Of a stretch of DNA of 64,000 bases, positions 53,404 through 64,000 are shown piece by piece. The DNA is from Euryodendron excelsum (lineage: Eukaryota; Streptophyta; Magnoliopsida; Ericales; Pentaphylacaceae): NCBI GenBank assembly GCA_033060915.1, contig CM065384.1:11177001-11241000 (forward strand), given 5' to 3'. The notes beneath the pieces are model-generated. The model was not told the origin of the DNA. It saw only the letters and a program-made list of their open reading frames with translations, and did no database searches. The first letter of the stretch is position 1; every line of letters begins with the position of its first letter. Position numbers and translations under genes: made by a program.

Positions 53404-56400
53404 TGTCGCGCCCAGATTTTTGGCACTCGAGGAATACACACACAAGCGGGAAAAATACTGTACTCTCTCGTTGGAATTCATCCTCCTAGAAGAATGAGTG
53501 TGACTAGGTTTGAATTGAAAATTAATTTTGAATAAGGGCTTTTGGAAAACAATTTAAAGTTGCCACCTAATTTGATTATGGTGAGTTAGGTCACCTAAAA
53601 AATAAGCACAATCCGGATACTACACTTTAGGTTTTTAAAAATGATTTTAAAAATACATCCTCAAGAGAAGGTTTTTAAAGAAAACAGGTGGTTTGGCAAC
53701 CTTTAAAAAATACTTAATCATTTTTTTGAAAATAACTCCATTTAATCTTTGAAAATAGTGATCTAGGTTCGGAGGTTGGTTACGTGTAGGGAAGACGCAC
53801 TAAGCCATCACCTGACCCCGCCCTTACGGTACCTACATATCTATTCACCTAAGATTCACCCATTAGAGTCTTTGATTAATAAATATCCAAAACTATCCCC
53901 TTTAGGAAAGAATTTTTAGAATGGAATTGACATGATGCATGATATGCAAATGCAAGAAAAGATTTGATTTGAAAATAGATTTGAAAAGACTTGATTCGAT
54001 TTGAGCAAAAAGATTTTAAAAGACTTGATTCAATTTGAGAAAAAGATTTGAAAAGATAGATTTGATTTTGAAAGAAAGTTTTAGAGATTGGAAATAGAGA
54101 TTTGAAAATATATTGTTGGAATTAGAAATTTAAAATAGATTATAGACTTGGAAACTTAAAAGAGTTATGGAATTAGAGATTTAAAAGAAGTTACGACTGC
54201 ACCCATGAGGGTTGCCTACGTATCCCTTTTGAGGAATCATGTCAGTCGCAGTTCGAACAAGAGTTCGATTGAAAATAGAAGAATTTGATTGAAAAAAGAA
54301 ATTGAGTTAGAATTTGAATTGGAAGACTAGGAAATTTGAACTTTGATTGGAAGATTTGAAGAGATTGGTTTCAGAAAACCTAGACCTAGGAAAGATGGAA
54401 CTTAGGAAAGATTTTGAGGTTTAAGAAAGATTGGACTTATTTTGGAAAGATAGAGATTTAGGAAAGGTTCAAATTAGGAAAGTTCCATTTTAGGAAAGTT
54501 TCATTTTAGGAAAGTTCATTTTAAGAAAGGTCTTGAAATAAGATAGTTTTGAAATAAGAAAGGTTTTGAAATAGGAAGGTTTTTGTTTTGGGGAAGTTTC
54601 GAATTAGGGAAGTTTTGAATTAGGAAAGAATTAAAATTGGAAATTTTTGAAATTGAAATGTTTTAACTTAAGAAAGTTTCGAATTTAGAAAGTTTTGACT
54701 TAAGAAAGTTTTGAATTTAGAAAGATTTGAAATTTAGAAAGTTTAGAATTTTAGCAAGATTCGAAGTTTGAGTTTTAGAAATACTTGAAATTAGGAAAGG
54801 TCTGAGTTTAAGAAAAATTTGAATATTTAGATTTGGAAAGTTGAAATTTGGAAAGGTATGGAATTAGAAAAATTAAGAAGCTTAAAGTTTAAGGAAAGAT
54901 TTGAAAGTTTAAGTTTTGAAAACTTAAGGTTTAGGAAGGTATGAGATTAGGAAGGATTGGATTAGGAAAGATTTGGATTAAGAAGGATTGGGATTATGAA
55001 AGGTTTGGATTAGGAAAGATTGAGATTCCTATTTCCTAAGGCAAAAGATTGGATTTCGTTTCTAAAAAGAGATAATTTGATTTTGTTTCCAAAAACAAAG
55101 GATTGGATCTAGTTTCCTAAATGGAGAGATTGGATTTAGTTTCCTAAAGGGAAGATGAAGTTTTGAAAATCCTAGATTTTGGGGTAAAAAATAGGATTTG
55201 AAAACCTAAAGTTTGAGGCCAAAATAAGAAATTAGAAATCATGTTTTTGGAAAGAAAATTAGGGTTTCCTAATCGTAGCTCTAGGCCTTAACTTGGACTC
55301 CAAGAAATGAGATTTTGGAAAGTAGAACTTTTGGAAAGGAAAATTTTTGGAATGAGATCTTAGAAATGAGTTTTTGGAAAAGGACTTTTGGAAGGAGTTT
55401 TTAGGAAGGAAACTTAGGGAGCATTTTTAGAAAGTGAATTTTGAAGAGAGCTTTTTGGAAAAAAGTTTTTAGGAAGTTAAGTTTTTGAAGGGAATCTTTA
55501 GAAAACAATTTTGGAAAGGAGATTGGAGAGAATTTTTTGAAAAGTGCATTAGAGAGGAGATTTTAAAAAGTAGATGTACAAAGAGATTTTGGAGAGGATT
55601 TAAAGAGAGGTTATGGAAAATAAGTTTAAAAAGAGATTTCGAAAAGGATTTGAATATGGACTTTTGCAAGCCTCTAAAAATATCACACTTTCCTAAAACG
55701 ATTCTAACCATAAGAAGATTAGAACCATTCTAGGATTGTGGTTTGAAAACAACAATGATTTGAAAATATGGACCATATTGGTCACTTTAAATGTAACACT
55801 TTTATAAAGCAACTCTAACCATGAAAAGGCTAGAATCGCCTTAGGATTGTGATTTTGAAAAATAAGTTTTGAAGAAGAAAATTTTAATGCAAGTTTTGAA
55901 AACGGTTTTGATGCAAGTTTTGAAAACAAGTTTAAAAACGAATTTTGGAGAGATGCATGATCATGATATGCATAATGCAAGTCAGGATTGTGAACATACA
56001 AGGTTAAAGGCTTCACCACATAATCAAGGGGGCCGAACCCACGTGGTTTCTGGTTAGACTAAGAGAAAGCCCTCAACACGGTGACTTTCAATAGCCTAAT
56101 CCTACACATAAGCCGGGGAGAGTCCCTTGTTTTAAGCATACAAGAAAGGGAGGTAGAAGATGAGGGATTAAAATAGAAGAAAACCCAAGTGGGTCAGGAG
56201 AGAGAAGAGAGGGGAGGAAATTGCATAAACGTAAATAGAGTGCCTACCTTATGTCTTCTTTTATTTGCTTGCTCGGTTTGCTTTCTTTACTTCGATCTTC
56301 GCTTTGCTTTGCTTCGACCTTCGAGAGCTTGCTTGGATCTTCGGGAACTTCAGAGTTGTAGCACTTCAAGTCTTCAATGGAGGTTTTGGAAGCTAATATA

Positions 56401-58100
56401 GGAGTGTATAGGGGTGTATGTGAGTGTATGGGAGTGTATGTATATTAGGGTTTAGTGTATGGGGGCTAGGGTTTGGAAAACCTAAAGAAGACTAGGGTTT
56501 GGGGAGGCTACGAGCTTTGTGTATCAAAGAAGAGAGTTTTTAGACTGAGTTTGCGGACCTTTTTCACACTGGAAGAGGCTCTGTATTTATAGACAGAGGA
56601 TTGACCTAGCGCCTCTTACAATGGTGCCAGCCACTTAGGAAAGTTTTAAGGTCGGCAAGCAATATATCTTTAGAAGATTTGTGCGCTTGTACTAGTGACT
56701 ACCATACAATTTTTAGCCTAGCTTTACTAGGAGTGGCTCTGAAAGGTTCAAGAATGATTTGAAAGGCCGGGAATGGCCCAAAAGGCCGAAAAGGGACAGG
56801 AACCCCTAACATAAAGTCTCAAGTGTAATAGACTTGAAGAATGATGTCAAGATGTGACAGAGGGGTTGGTCGGGCCATTAGGGGCAAAACGGTCAATCGG
56901 ACTAGAAAGCTACCGGAATGGACTCAAAATATCCCAAAAGAAGACTGGAAGCTTAGAAACATTAGCTAGAATGTTCCAGGAGGCTACCGGTTTGATACCC
57001 AGTGCTGGCGTGGTTAGAAAAGGAAAACGGCCCCGCTAGGGGCAAAACGATCAATTTGCATCGGGCTTGTCGGAACTGACTTCGAATGACCTAGAAATGT
57101 ATCGGAGCCGGGGATACTATCAAAAAAATCTGTAGGAGGTTACCGATTTGATACCCAGAGCTAGTGTGGTTCCTGGGGCACTCGGATGCCTAAGTGCAAA
57201 ATGGTCATCTTGACTGGAATATCTCGGAATTGGCCCGAAACTGACTGAAAGGCACCTAATCATGCCAGATTGTCTTCAAGACAATCTTAGAAGGGTGGAC
57301 TTACCGTTCTAAGGACTTAGGTACTTTCTCAAGGAACGTGCCAAAAATGGCCCTAGGGGCAATTTGGTCATTTTTCACCGAAGTGGGCTAACAGGCACTG
57401 GTGTTGACTTGGGTTTTGAGTGTTTTCATCACTTTGACGGTGGTCCCGTGACATAGGGGTTTGTTGGCAATACCCTATATCGACCTATTTGCGAGTGTTT
57501 CCGCCACTCTGACAGTTGCAATGTTTACGAGTATTTTTGTTACTCTAACGGGTCGCGATCATTCCAGAGACTGTCTGATCTTGGGAAGCTGCTAGGTGGA
57601 ATTAGTGCCTGAGGAACCAACTTTCTTGGAAGGCATGCTGAAATAGACATTTCTTCGCTAGCAGGTTAACAGGGGCCAAAGGTGGACCGTTCTACCACCA
57701 AGGGGACTTGGGGTCTCTTCCCGGTCGACAAGTTTGAAGGGACTTACCATTCCAAAGAGTTCTCTCAGAAACGTGCCGGACAAGATAGACTTACTACCTT
57801 GAGAAATTAATTATCTCAAAAGGTGTGCCAAATTTAATTAGGATTGAAATTGGACTTGGAATTAAAAAAATAGGGACTTACTGTCTTCGAAAGGACTTGC
57901 CCACTGGAATTGGACCGAACAATGTCCCCAAGGGCATTTTGATCATTTTGCCTCTACTTGGGCCCAATGGGCCCGCAAAGCAATTGATTGACGGGATTAG
58001 ACTTAGAATGGTGTTTTAAATCGGAATATGTTCATATTGACTTGAATTTAAGTCTGGACGGACTGGAGACTGCCGAGTGGGCAAAAATGGGGTGCTTATA
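53404..58100 (-). mobile_element. Ogre-type giant solo LTR inside the sense 5' LTR of C (4,697 bp)
   Basis: TGTCGCGCCCAG to GGGGTGCTTATA (final CA decayed to TA) with GGGAT duplications. It holds the purine-rich repeats (53950-55650), CCACGTGG block (56040), TATA box (56584-56591), a reduced GGCGCC zone (about 56607), GAGTG and GAGTA hairpins (57495 and 57530), and the terminal GCCGAGTGG block. It has few tandem units compared with 21295-27058. No coding region. Confidence 0.92.
56584..56591 (-). promoter_or_regulatory. Putative TATA box
   Basis: TATAAATA on the minus strand, same context as the other copies of this LTR family. Confidence 0.5.
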
Positions 58101-59349
58101 GGGATATGACTTAAAATAGAGTTATGACCACACCAATTTGAAGGTTACCTATGTATCTCATTTGACAAGAATCAGGTCATTTGTAATTCGGGATAGGGCT
58201 CGATAAAAAATAGGTGCATTGAGGCTATTGAAAGACACATTGTGGTCTTAATTTGGAAAGACACATTAGGCTCTAGTTTTGAAAAATAGGCACATTAGGG
58301 CCTTTGGGAACTTTGAAGACGCATTGAGGTCTTTAGAAAGTTTTGAAGACACTTTGAATCTTTAGAAACAGAGAACTTGAGAGTTTAGAAAAATGTCTTT
58401 GAAATAGGACTTGGAATGTTTGAAGTGTTTTTGAAATCCGGTCTGAAGATGATTTTAAATGTTTTTTAAATTAACTCAAGAGAATTTTGAAATATTTTTT
58501 AAACAACTCGTGGAAGTTTTGGAAGTGCTTTGAAACAACTCAAGGGAGTTTTGGAAAGGTCTTGAAATAACTCAAAGAAGTTTTGAAAATATTTTGAAAC
58601 AACTCAAGGGTGTTTTGAAAATATTTTGAAGTCTTGTTTTGCAAACTTTGGAGGTAGAGTTTGGATTGAAAATACTCTTATGAACTTGTCTTTGAAAGAC
58701 TTTTGAAATTAGTTTTTGAATACCTTATGAAATGCATGTTTAATGTTTCATCACCTTTAAGAGTTTAGTCATTGAAGAACTAAACTCTTTTAGGGCTATA
58801 AGTTTGGAAAACATGTTTGGGAAATGTGATAGAGACTTCCCTTTGGTTTTTAAAACTTAAGGGTTATAGAACCCTTCTTGAATATCTCACTTACACTTGA
58901 ACAATCTTAACCATGGAAGAATTAAGGTTACTTCAAGAATGTAATGTTTGAAAAAGACTTTTGAAAAAGGTTCTTGAAAAGCATTTAGGGTTCGACACCC
59001 TATAAAGACCTTAGAAGGTCACACTTGATGTGTCACTTTCTCTAAGGAAACCTTAACCATGAAAGGGTTAAGATCACCTTAAAGTTGAGTTTTGAAATCA
59101 CTTTTGAAAATAGCTTGTGAAAATGGTAAGTGTTTAGTCATTTTTGTCAAGAGAAATTTAAGAGAATTCTTAAAAACATTTTGGAATAGAATATGGAAGA
59201 ATTAGAAAAGACATTTGAATTGATTTTTGAAAACTCAAAAGAGTAGGATTTTTTTTAACGTATGTCATGCTAATGATTTTTTTAATTGAATGTGAGCTTT
59301 AAAAGGGCCTTTGAGTTTGAGCCTTAAAGTTCAACTAACTTTGGTCAAG

Positions 59350-59548
59350 GTAACTAGGGTTAGGTCCACTAGGGTTAACTAACTAAGGTTAGGTTAATCT
59401 AGGGTTTGGACAACTAAGGTTAACTAACTAGGGTTAGGTTAACCTTTGGTATGGTTGACTAGGGTTAACTAACTTGGGTTAGGTTAACCCAAGGTTTGGA
59501 GGTGTCCTAAGGTTAGCCAACTAAGGTTGGGTTAACTTAGGGTTTTGG
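59350..59548. repeat. Tandem TAACTAGGGTTAGG-type repeat
   Basis: Counterpart of 34711-34953 in the other LTR of element C, with about one unit fewer. Confidence 0.8.
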
Positions 59549-62298
59549 AATGTGGTTTTGAAAAATGGTTTTGGACTAGGGTTTTGGCATAGTGGTTTTG
59601 AGAAAATGGTTTTATGCGTGAATTTTGAAAATGGGGTTTTGGAAACCATGATATTTTGTAAAGGACTTGGAAAACAACTTTAAAGAGTTACACGAATTTT
59701 GAAAAAGATCATTGCATGAAAATGGGCTCTAATCAAGTGTAGGGTTTATATGGTTGATAGTTGGAAACCATTCCAAGGAGGGTTTTATTGGGACCATCAT
59801 AACCACTAATTTAAAAAGAGCCAAGCTTTTGAAAATCAACATGTAATGGTTGTTTTAGAGAACCATTTTTTGTACAAAATAAAAAGAATGAACTTTCGAG
59901 AACCCTTCTTGAAGATGGTTGTTTTGAAAATCACTCTTTAGGTGTAGAAAACTACTCTAGTGAGCTAGGATCCTTATAGTGAATAAATGAGGAGATCACT
60001 CAAGAGAGGGTTCCATAAGGACCATTTCAACCACAAGACTCAAAAGAGCAAAACTTTGAAAATCAAGGTGAAATGTGAGGTTTGAAAACTATTTTAATAC
60101 AACTTGAAAATGGTAAAGTACAATGATGCAAAATGTAGTCAAGGGGCTTAAGGAAGGCTCCCTAGGACATAGAAATCTAAAGCTTCAAACTAGGCTTCAA
60201 GAAATCAACTCTTAGGACCATTTTCGGAAAAATACTTGAATATAGATTTTGAAAAATGTTTAGAGATTAGAAATGCTAAGGGGTTTGAAAAATAGCTTTA
60301 AACATGAAAAAATGCAATACATGAGCATAGCAACTATATGTAAGGGGGTCATGAAATCATACAAGGGTAAAAGGTCACACCACATTACGAGGTACTCTAA
60401 GGTCATACCATCTCAAAGTAGGCTTGTGAGAAATGCCTTTACATGGTGGCTCCCACAAACTTTTCTCTAGGCATGACCTAAGAGCTCTCTTACTCCAAGC
60501 ATGCAAGAAAGGGGTTAGAAGAGGGGGGTTAAAAATAGAGCATAACCTAAGTAGGCTAGGAGGGAGAAGAGAAGAGTCGGGGTAGCAAAATATATTTATA
60601 TTACCTTGTCTTCACAACTTCTTCAAGCTTCAATGGAGAGCTTTGCTTGAGATTTGAAGGATCTTCAGTGGCCTTCAAGTGGGCTGAAAATGGCTTGAGT
60701 GTTGCTTTGGAGGCTCTAAAGATGAAGTGTATAGGCTTGAGATGAGTGGAATCTAGCTTGGATGCTTGGAAGGTTAAAAGAGGTGGAGTATTTAGGATTT
60801 CTCGAAGTTTTGGGAGTATTTCAGCAGGGTTTTGCCATTATTTTTAGCTCTGAATATTCAGGGGAGGGGTTTGGCATTTATAGGCAATCTGCTGGAATCT
60901 GGCGCATATGCTACATGCGCCTAGGCAATTTTTGCCCGATGCATGTAGTACATGCGCCAGTATTGATCTAATCGTTGAATGCCATGTGGCACCCTCTGTA
61001 CTAACTCAACTTGGGAAATAAGCAAAGTTTTGATTGATCTAATCACAATCTGGGTGCATGTAGCATATGCTAGCCGGAAACTTTTGTGTGAACTTTGCCA
61101 TGATAATTGTGCATTCTAGGAAAGATTCAGGAAAATCGATCACGTTTATAATATTCTCCTATTGTTTCTCAAGAACTGGGAACTTTCGGAGAGCTTCAAA
61201 GGTGTTCATAAGAGTGAGATACCACCTCAAGAAGTGTGTACGAAAACACACTTTTACGGAGCATTTATGATACACTTCGTGGATGTTCAAAAGTAGCGGT
61301 CTTTGGGCCACGCGATTAGGGTTTTTAGGGGATAATCTCTCTAACCAGACAGTACCGATGGAAAGTGCTTTGAAAATACTTTTGAGAATTTTATAATTTA
61401 TGCATTTCTGAAGTCATTTGATGGTGTATTATAATTAAGGAATCGTAAGAGAAGACAACCCTAGCGGAGCGTCACGCAGGGTTTCTGAAAATGGCAACTT
61501 CCGAGCCACTCGATCTGGGGCTTCGGGAAGCTATCTATTCAATCGAGCTTTATTGATGGAAAGACCTATGGACAGATTTTTGGGAATTACCTGATTTATG
61601 CATTTCTCAAATTGTTTGATGTTGTATTATAATCAGGGAATCAGAAGAAAAGACAACCCTAGCAAAGCATCTGTGAGATGCTCCAGGGGACTTTCTTTGA
61701 TTTGAAAGTATTTAAAGTCACAGGGTTCACTTGGGATTGGAAACGGGTGTACAACAGGGAATTCTGGGGAATGTTGGTTTGGTACTTAGAGGCGATGTGT
61801 TTTTGGAGCGCATTCAGGCCACTAGGGGTAAAATAATCATTTTGACTGAAATTTGTCAGAAAGAGTCAGGATGGATTAGAATGGTATATTGAGCATACTG
61901 GACTGATTGGGCACAAACCTGGAAGGCGTACTCGTCGTCTGGAGGGGTTTGTGCTATGTTGGCGTGCCAAGGGGCAAAACGGTCATTTTAACCGGAGTTA
62001 ACCAAACCAGGACCGAAATTGGTCGGGATGGTGCATTGAGTACACCTAATTGTCTAAGAAAATTTTGAAAGGGTGGACTTACGGTCTTGAGAAATTTTAA
62101 ACTATCTCAAAGGTGTGCTTAAAGGCCCAAGGGGCAAGTTTGGTCATTAGGCTTCTGTTAGGCCCAGTGGGCCTGAAAAGTGGTTGGCTGATTAAATAGG
62201 GGTTTGAAACTTGATTTGGGCTTATATGTGCCTATATAGTTTGAAAGTGACCCGGCCGGAGCAGAGATTGTCAAGCGGGCAAAAATGGAGTACTTACA

Positions 62299-63292
62299 AA
62301 CCGGTTAAGCGCTACAATCATACTTGTCAACTTTTGAACTTTTTTGATGTTTTTGGAGGCATAGATATTCTGGATGGAAATGATTTGATTAAGGTTGGCC
62401 TTAATTCCTCGGTTGATGAGTAGGAATTCCAAAATTTGCCTGACCCAACTCCAAACGTGCATTTTGAAGCGTTCAACCTCATCTTATACCTCTTTAGAAT
62501 GTCAAACATTTCCTTCATGTCAGCTAGGTGTTTTCTACCAACCTTGCTTTTTATAACCATGTCATTAATATATACTTTCACAATGTTACCGATGTGATCT
62601 CTAAACATCTTGGTTACCAATCTCTAGTAGGTCACGCCAGCGTTCTTGAGGCCAAAGGGCATGATGACCTTATAGTAAAAGATGCCCCTTGGAGTAATGA
62701 AGTTGTATTCTCTTTATCTTCTTTGTGTCAAGGGATTTGCTGATACCCTCTGTATGCATCCAGGAAACTCATTTTCTCATGACCAGACGTTTCATCCACC
62801 AACTGGTAGATCTTCAGTAGGGGAAAAGGGTCCTTGAGGCATGCCTTGTTTAAATCAATGAAATCCACACACACCCTTCACTTACCATTCTTCTTTTTTA
62901 TGACAATTGTATTCGAAAGCCATCGCAGGTAGTAGACGTCTCTGATTGCCACCACTTCAAGGAGATTGTTTACTTCCTCAATTACAACATTGACATGTTG
63001 CGTTGCATTGCTGCTCGCCTTCTTTTCTATACCACAGGTCGACACTGTAGGTCTGCTATTAGGTAATGGTAGGCAATCTCGGTATCTATTCCTGGCATCT
63101 CGTAAGGTGTATAGGTGAAGACTTTCATGTTCTTAATCAGCAGTTAGATTAGAGACTCTTTTTCTTTTGCTGTTAAGGATGTACCAATCATGACGTACTT
63201 TTCCTTGTCTGGCCTGTCAATCTCTATATTCTTCAGCTTTTCTGTGACCTTCTTGTCATGAAATTCCTCGACGTCATGTAAAGTGGGGGTGT
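62299..63292 (-). pseudogene. Ogre/Tat-type pol (Ogre0): linker and reverse transcriptase
   Basis: Read on the minus strand from about 63240: EIDRPDKEKYVMIGTSL (pre-RT linker), then RT blocks WLSNTIVIKKKNGK, RVCVDFIDLNKAC, DPFPL, MSFLDAYRGYQQIP, MPFGLKNAGVTY, and the catalytic box [11 protein letters not shown] (62561-62572). The family has YVDDM, so the first catalytic Asp is Asn. Stops and frameshifts are present. It ends at GCGCTTAACCGG, where element C inserts, and continues at 32854 downward with the thumb. Another Ogre-type LTR cuts its upstream side at 63293. Confidence 0.88.
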
Positions 63293-64000
63293 TGTCGCAC
63301 CCAGATTTTTCGCATCCAAGGAAAATACGCACAAGTGAAAAAAATACAGTACTCTGTCGTCAGAACTCATCCTCCTAGAAGGATGAGTGCGACTAAATTT
63401 GAATTGGAAATTGATTTGATTAAAGGCTTTTAGAAAATATTTGGAGTTACCACCTAATTTGATTAAGGTGAGTTAGGTCACCTAAAACTAAACACAATCC
63501 GAAGATTACAATTAAGGTTTTTGAAAAAATTTTGAACATTTTCTTAAGAGAGGGTTTTTAAGAAAGTAGGTTGTTTGGCAACCTTTGAAAATATTTAAGC
63601 CCTTTTTGAAAATAACTCCATTTGGTCTTTGAAAACAATAATCCTAGGTTCGGGGGTTGGTTACATGTAGGGAAGACGCATTAAGCCATCACCTTACCCC
63701 GCACTTGCAGTACCTACATATCTATTCACCCTAGGTTCACTCATTCAGAATCTTTGATTAATAAATGTCCAAAACTATCCACTTTAGAAAAGAATTTTGA
63801 AAATAAGTTTGACATGATCCATGATATCCAAGTGCAAGAATTTGATTTGATTTTGAAAATAGATTAAAAAATAACTTGATTTAATTTTGAAGATGGATTT
63901 GAAAAGACTTAATTTGAAATTTGGAAATAAGGTTTTAGAAATTAAAATTGGAGGTTTGAAAATAAATTTTAGAATTTGAAACTTGAAATAGATCATGGAA
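63293..64000 (-). mobile_element. Ogre-type LTR, cut by the window edge
   Basis: It starts TGTCGCACCCAG, then shows the GAGTTACCACCTAATTTGATT block and the AAAACCTAAGTGT-type region, and continues beyond 64000. The left target duplication would be GGTGT (63288-63292). It inserts into the Ogre0 pol. Whether it is a solo LTR cannot be told from here. Confidence 0.85.

Larger units (their letters stand above)
32855..62298 (-). mobile_element. Ogre-like element C with full LTRs, gag only, non-autonomous
   Basis: Two related LTRs (32855-37722 and 52790-62298) flank an internal region and sit inside the Ogre0 RT gene with a decayed 5-bp duplication. On the minus strand the order is 5' LTR, leader with primer-site-like sequence (about 52765-52789), gag (about 51000-50170), non-coding 3' region with repeats, polypurine tract (37723-37742), then 3' LTR. 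Removing nested solo LTRs leaves about 15.4 kb, of which about 5.7 kb is internal. No protease, RT or integrase is recognisable. It resembles gag-bearing non-autonomous elements with long LTRs. Confidence 0.85.
52790..62298 (-). repeat. Sense 5' LTR of element C, interrupted
   Basis: It matches 32855-37722 along its length and is split into 52790-53403 and 58106-62298 by a solo LTR (about 4.8 kb without it). Plus strand: TCTCACCCTGG (decayed TGTCATGCCTGG) to GGAGTACTTACA. It shares the AACTCAAGAGAGTTTTGAAA repeats (about 58475-58620) and TAACTAGGG repeats (59350-59548). By eye it differs from the other LTR at many positions, suggesting an old insertion. Confidence 0.88.

Overview
The window looks like intergenic heterochromatin of a large-genome flowering plant. 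It is made almost entirely of nested LTR retrotransposons, and I find no host gene, tRNA, rRNA or CRISPR array. Two lineages are recognisable. One is a Ty3/Gypsy chromovirus of Tekay type: initiator-Met primer site, GPY/F motif and a chromodomain-like tail after the integrase. The other is the Tat/Ogre lineage: very long LTRs, a Tat-type gag knuckle, and an extra archaeal-type RNase H after the reverse transcriptase. All coding regions are broken.

Left half (1-31.4 kb, plus-strand backbone). An old Tekay element (T0) runs from 3587 to 4782 and resumes at 27706. A younger Tekay element (G, 4783-27700, target duplication AGCAT) sits inside its integrase. Removing G and one duplication copy brings the old integrase back together in frame. 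Both LTRs of G were later hit by giant Ogre-type solo LTRs (4988-~10049 and 21295-27058, the latter with target duplication GTTTT). A run of 3,949 G bases (10050-13998) replaces the end of the first solo LTR and about 510 bp of G's 5' LTR. It is almost certainly an assembly or base-calling artefact.

Right half (31.4-64 kb, minus-strand backbone). An old Ogre-type pol (Ogre0) runs on the minus strand from 63292 to 62299 and resumes from 32854 to 31652. Between the two halves lies a whole minus-strand element (C, 32855-62298) with about 4.8-kb LTRs, a polypurine tract, a primer-site-like leader, a degenerate gag and no visible pol. C carries a solo LTR in its internal region (38635-48004, duplication GTAGG), which itself carries an opposite-strand solo LTR (40692-45558, duplication TGAAA). 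C's sense 5' LTR carries another (53404-58100, duplication GGGAT). Further Ogre-type LTR copies lie at 1-3586 and 63293-64000, with a fragment at 31398-31651.

Sense orientation of the Ogre-type LTRs (TGTAAG... to ...GCGACA) is inferred from element C, whose gag, polypurine tract and leader agree. Copies that read TGTCGC...TTACA on the plus strand are therefore called minus.

The most interesting signal is in the giant LTRs. They contain tandem arrays of short hairpins whose paired bases change together between units, a cUUCGg-type hairpin module, and a triplet of GGCGCC palindromes next to a TATA box. No autonomous element survives in the window. The young Tekay copy has lost most of gag and several catalytic residues, and C would need proteins supplied in trans.
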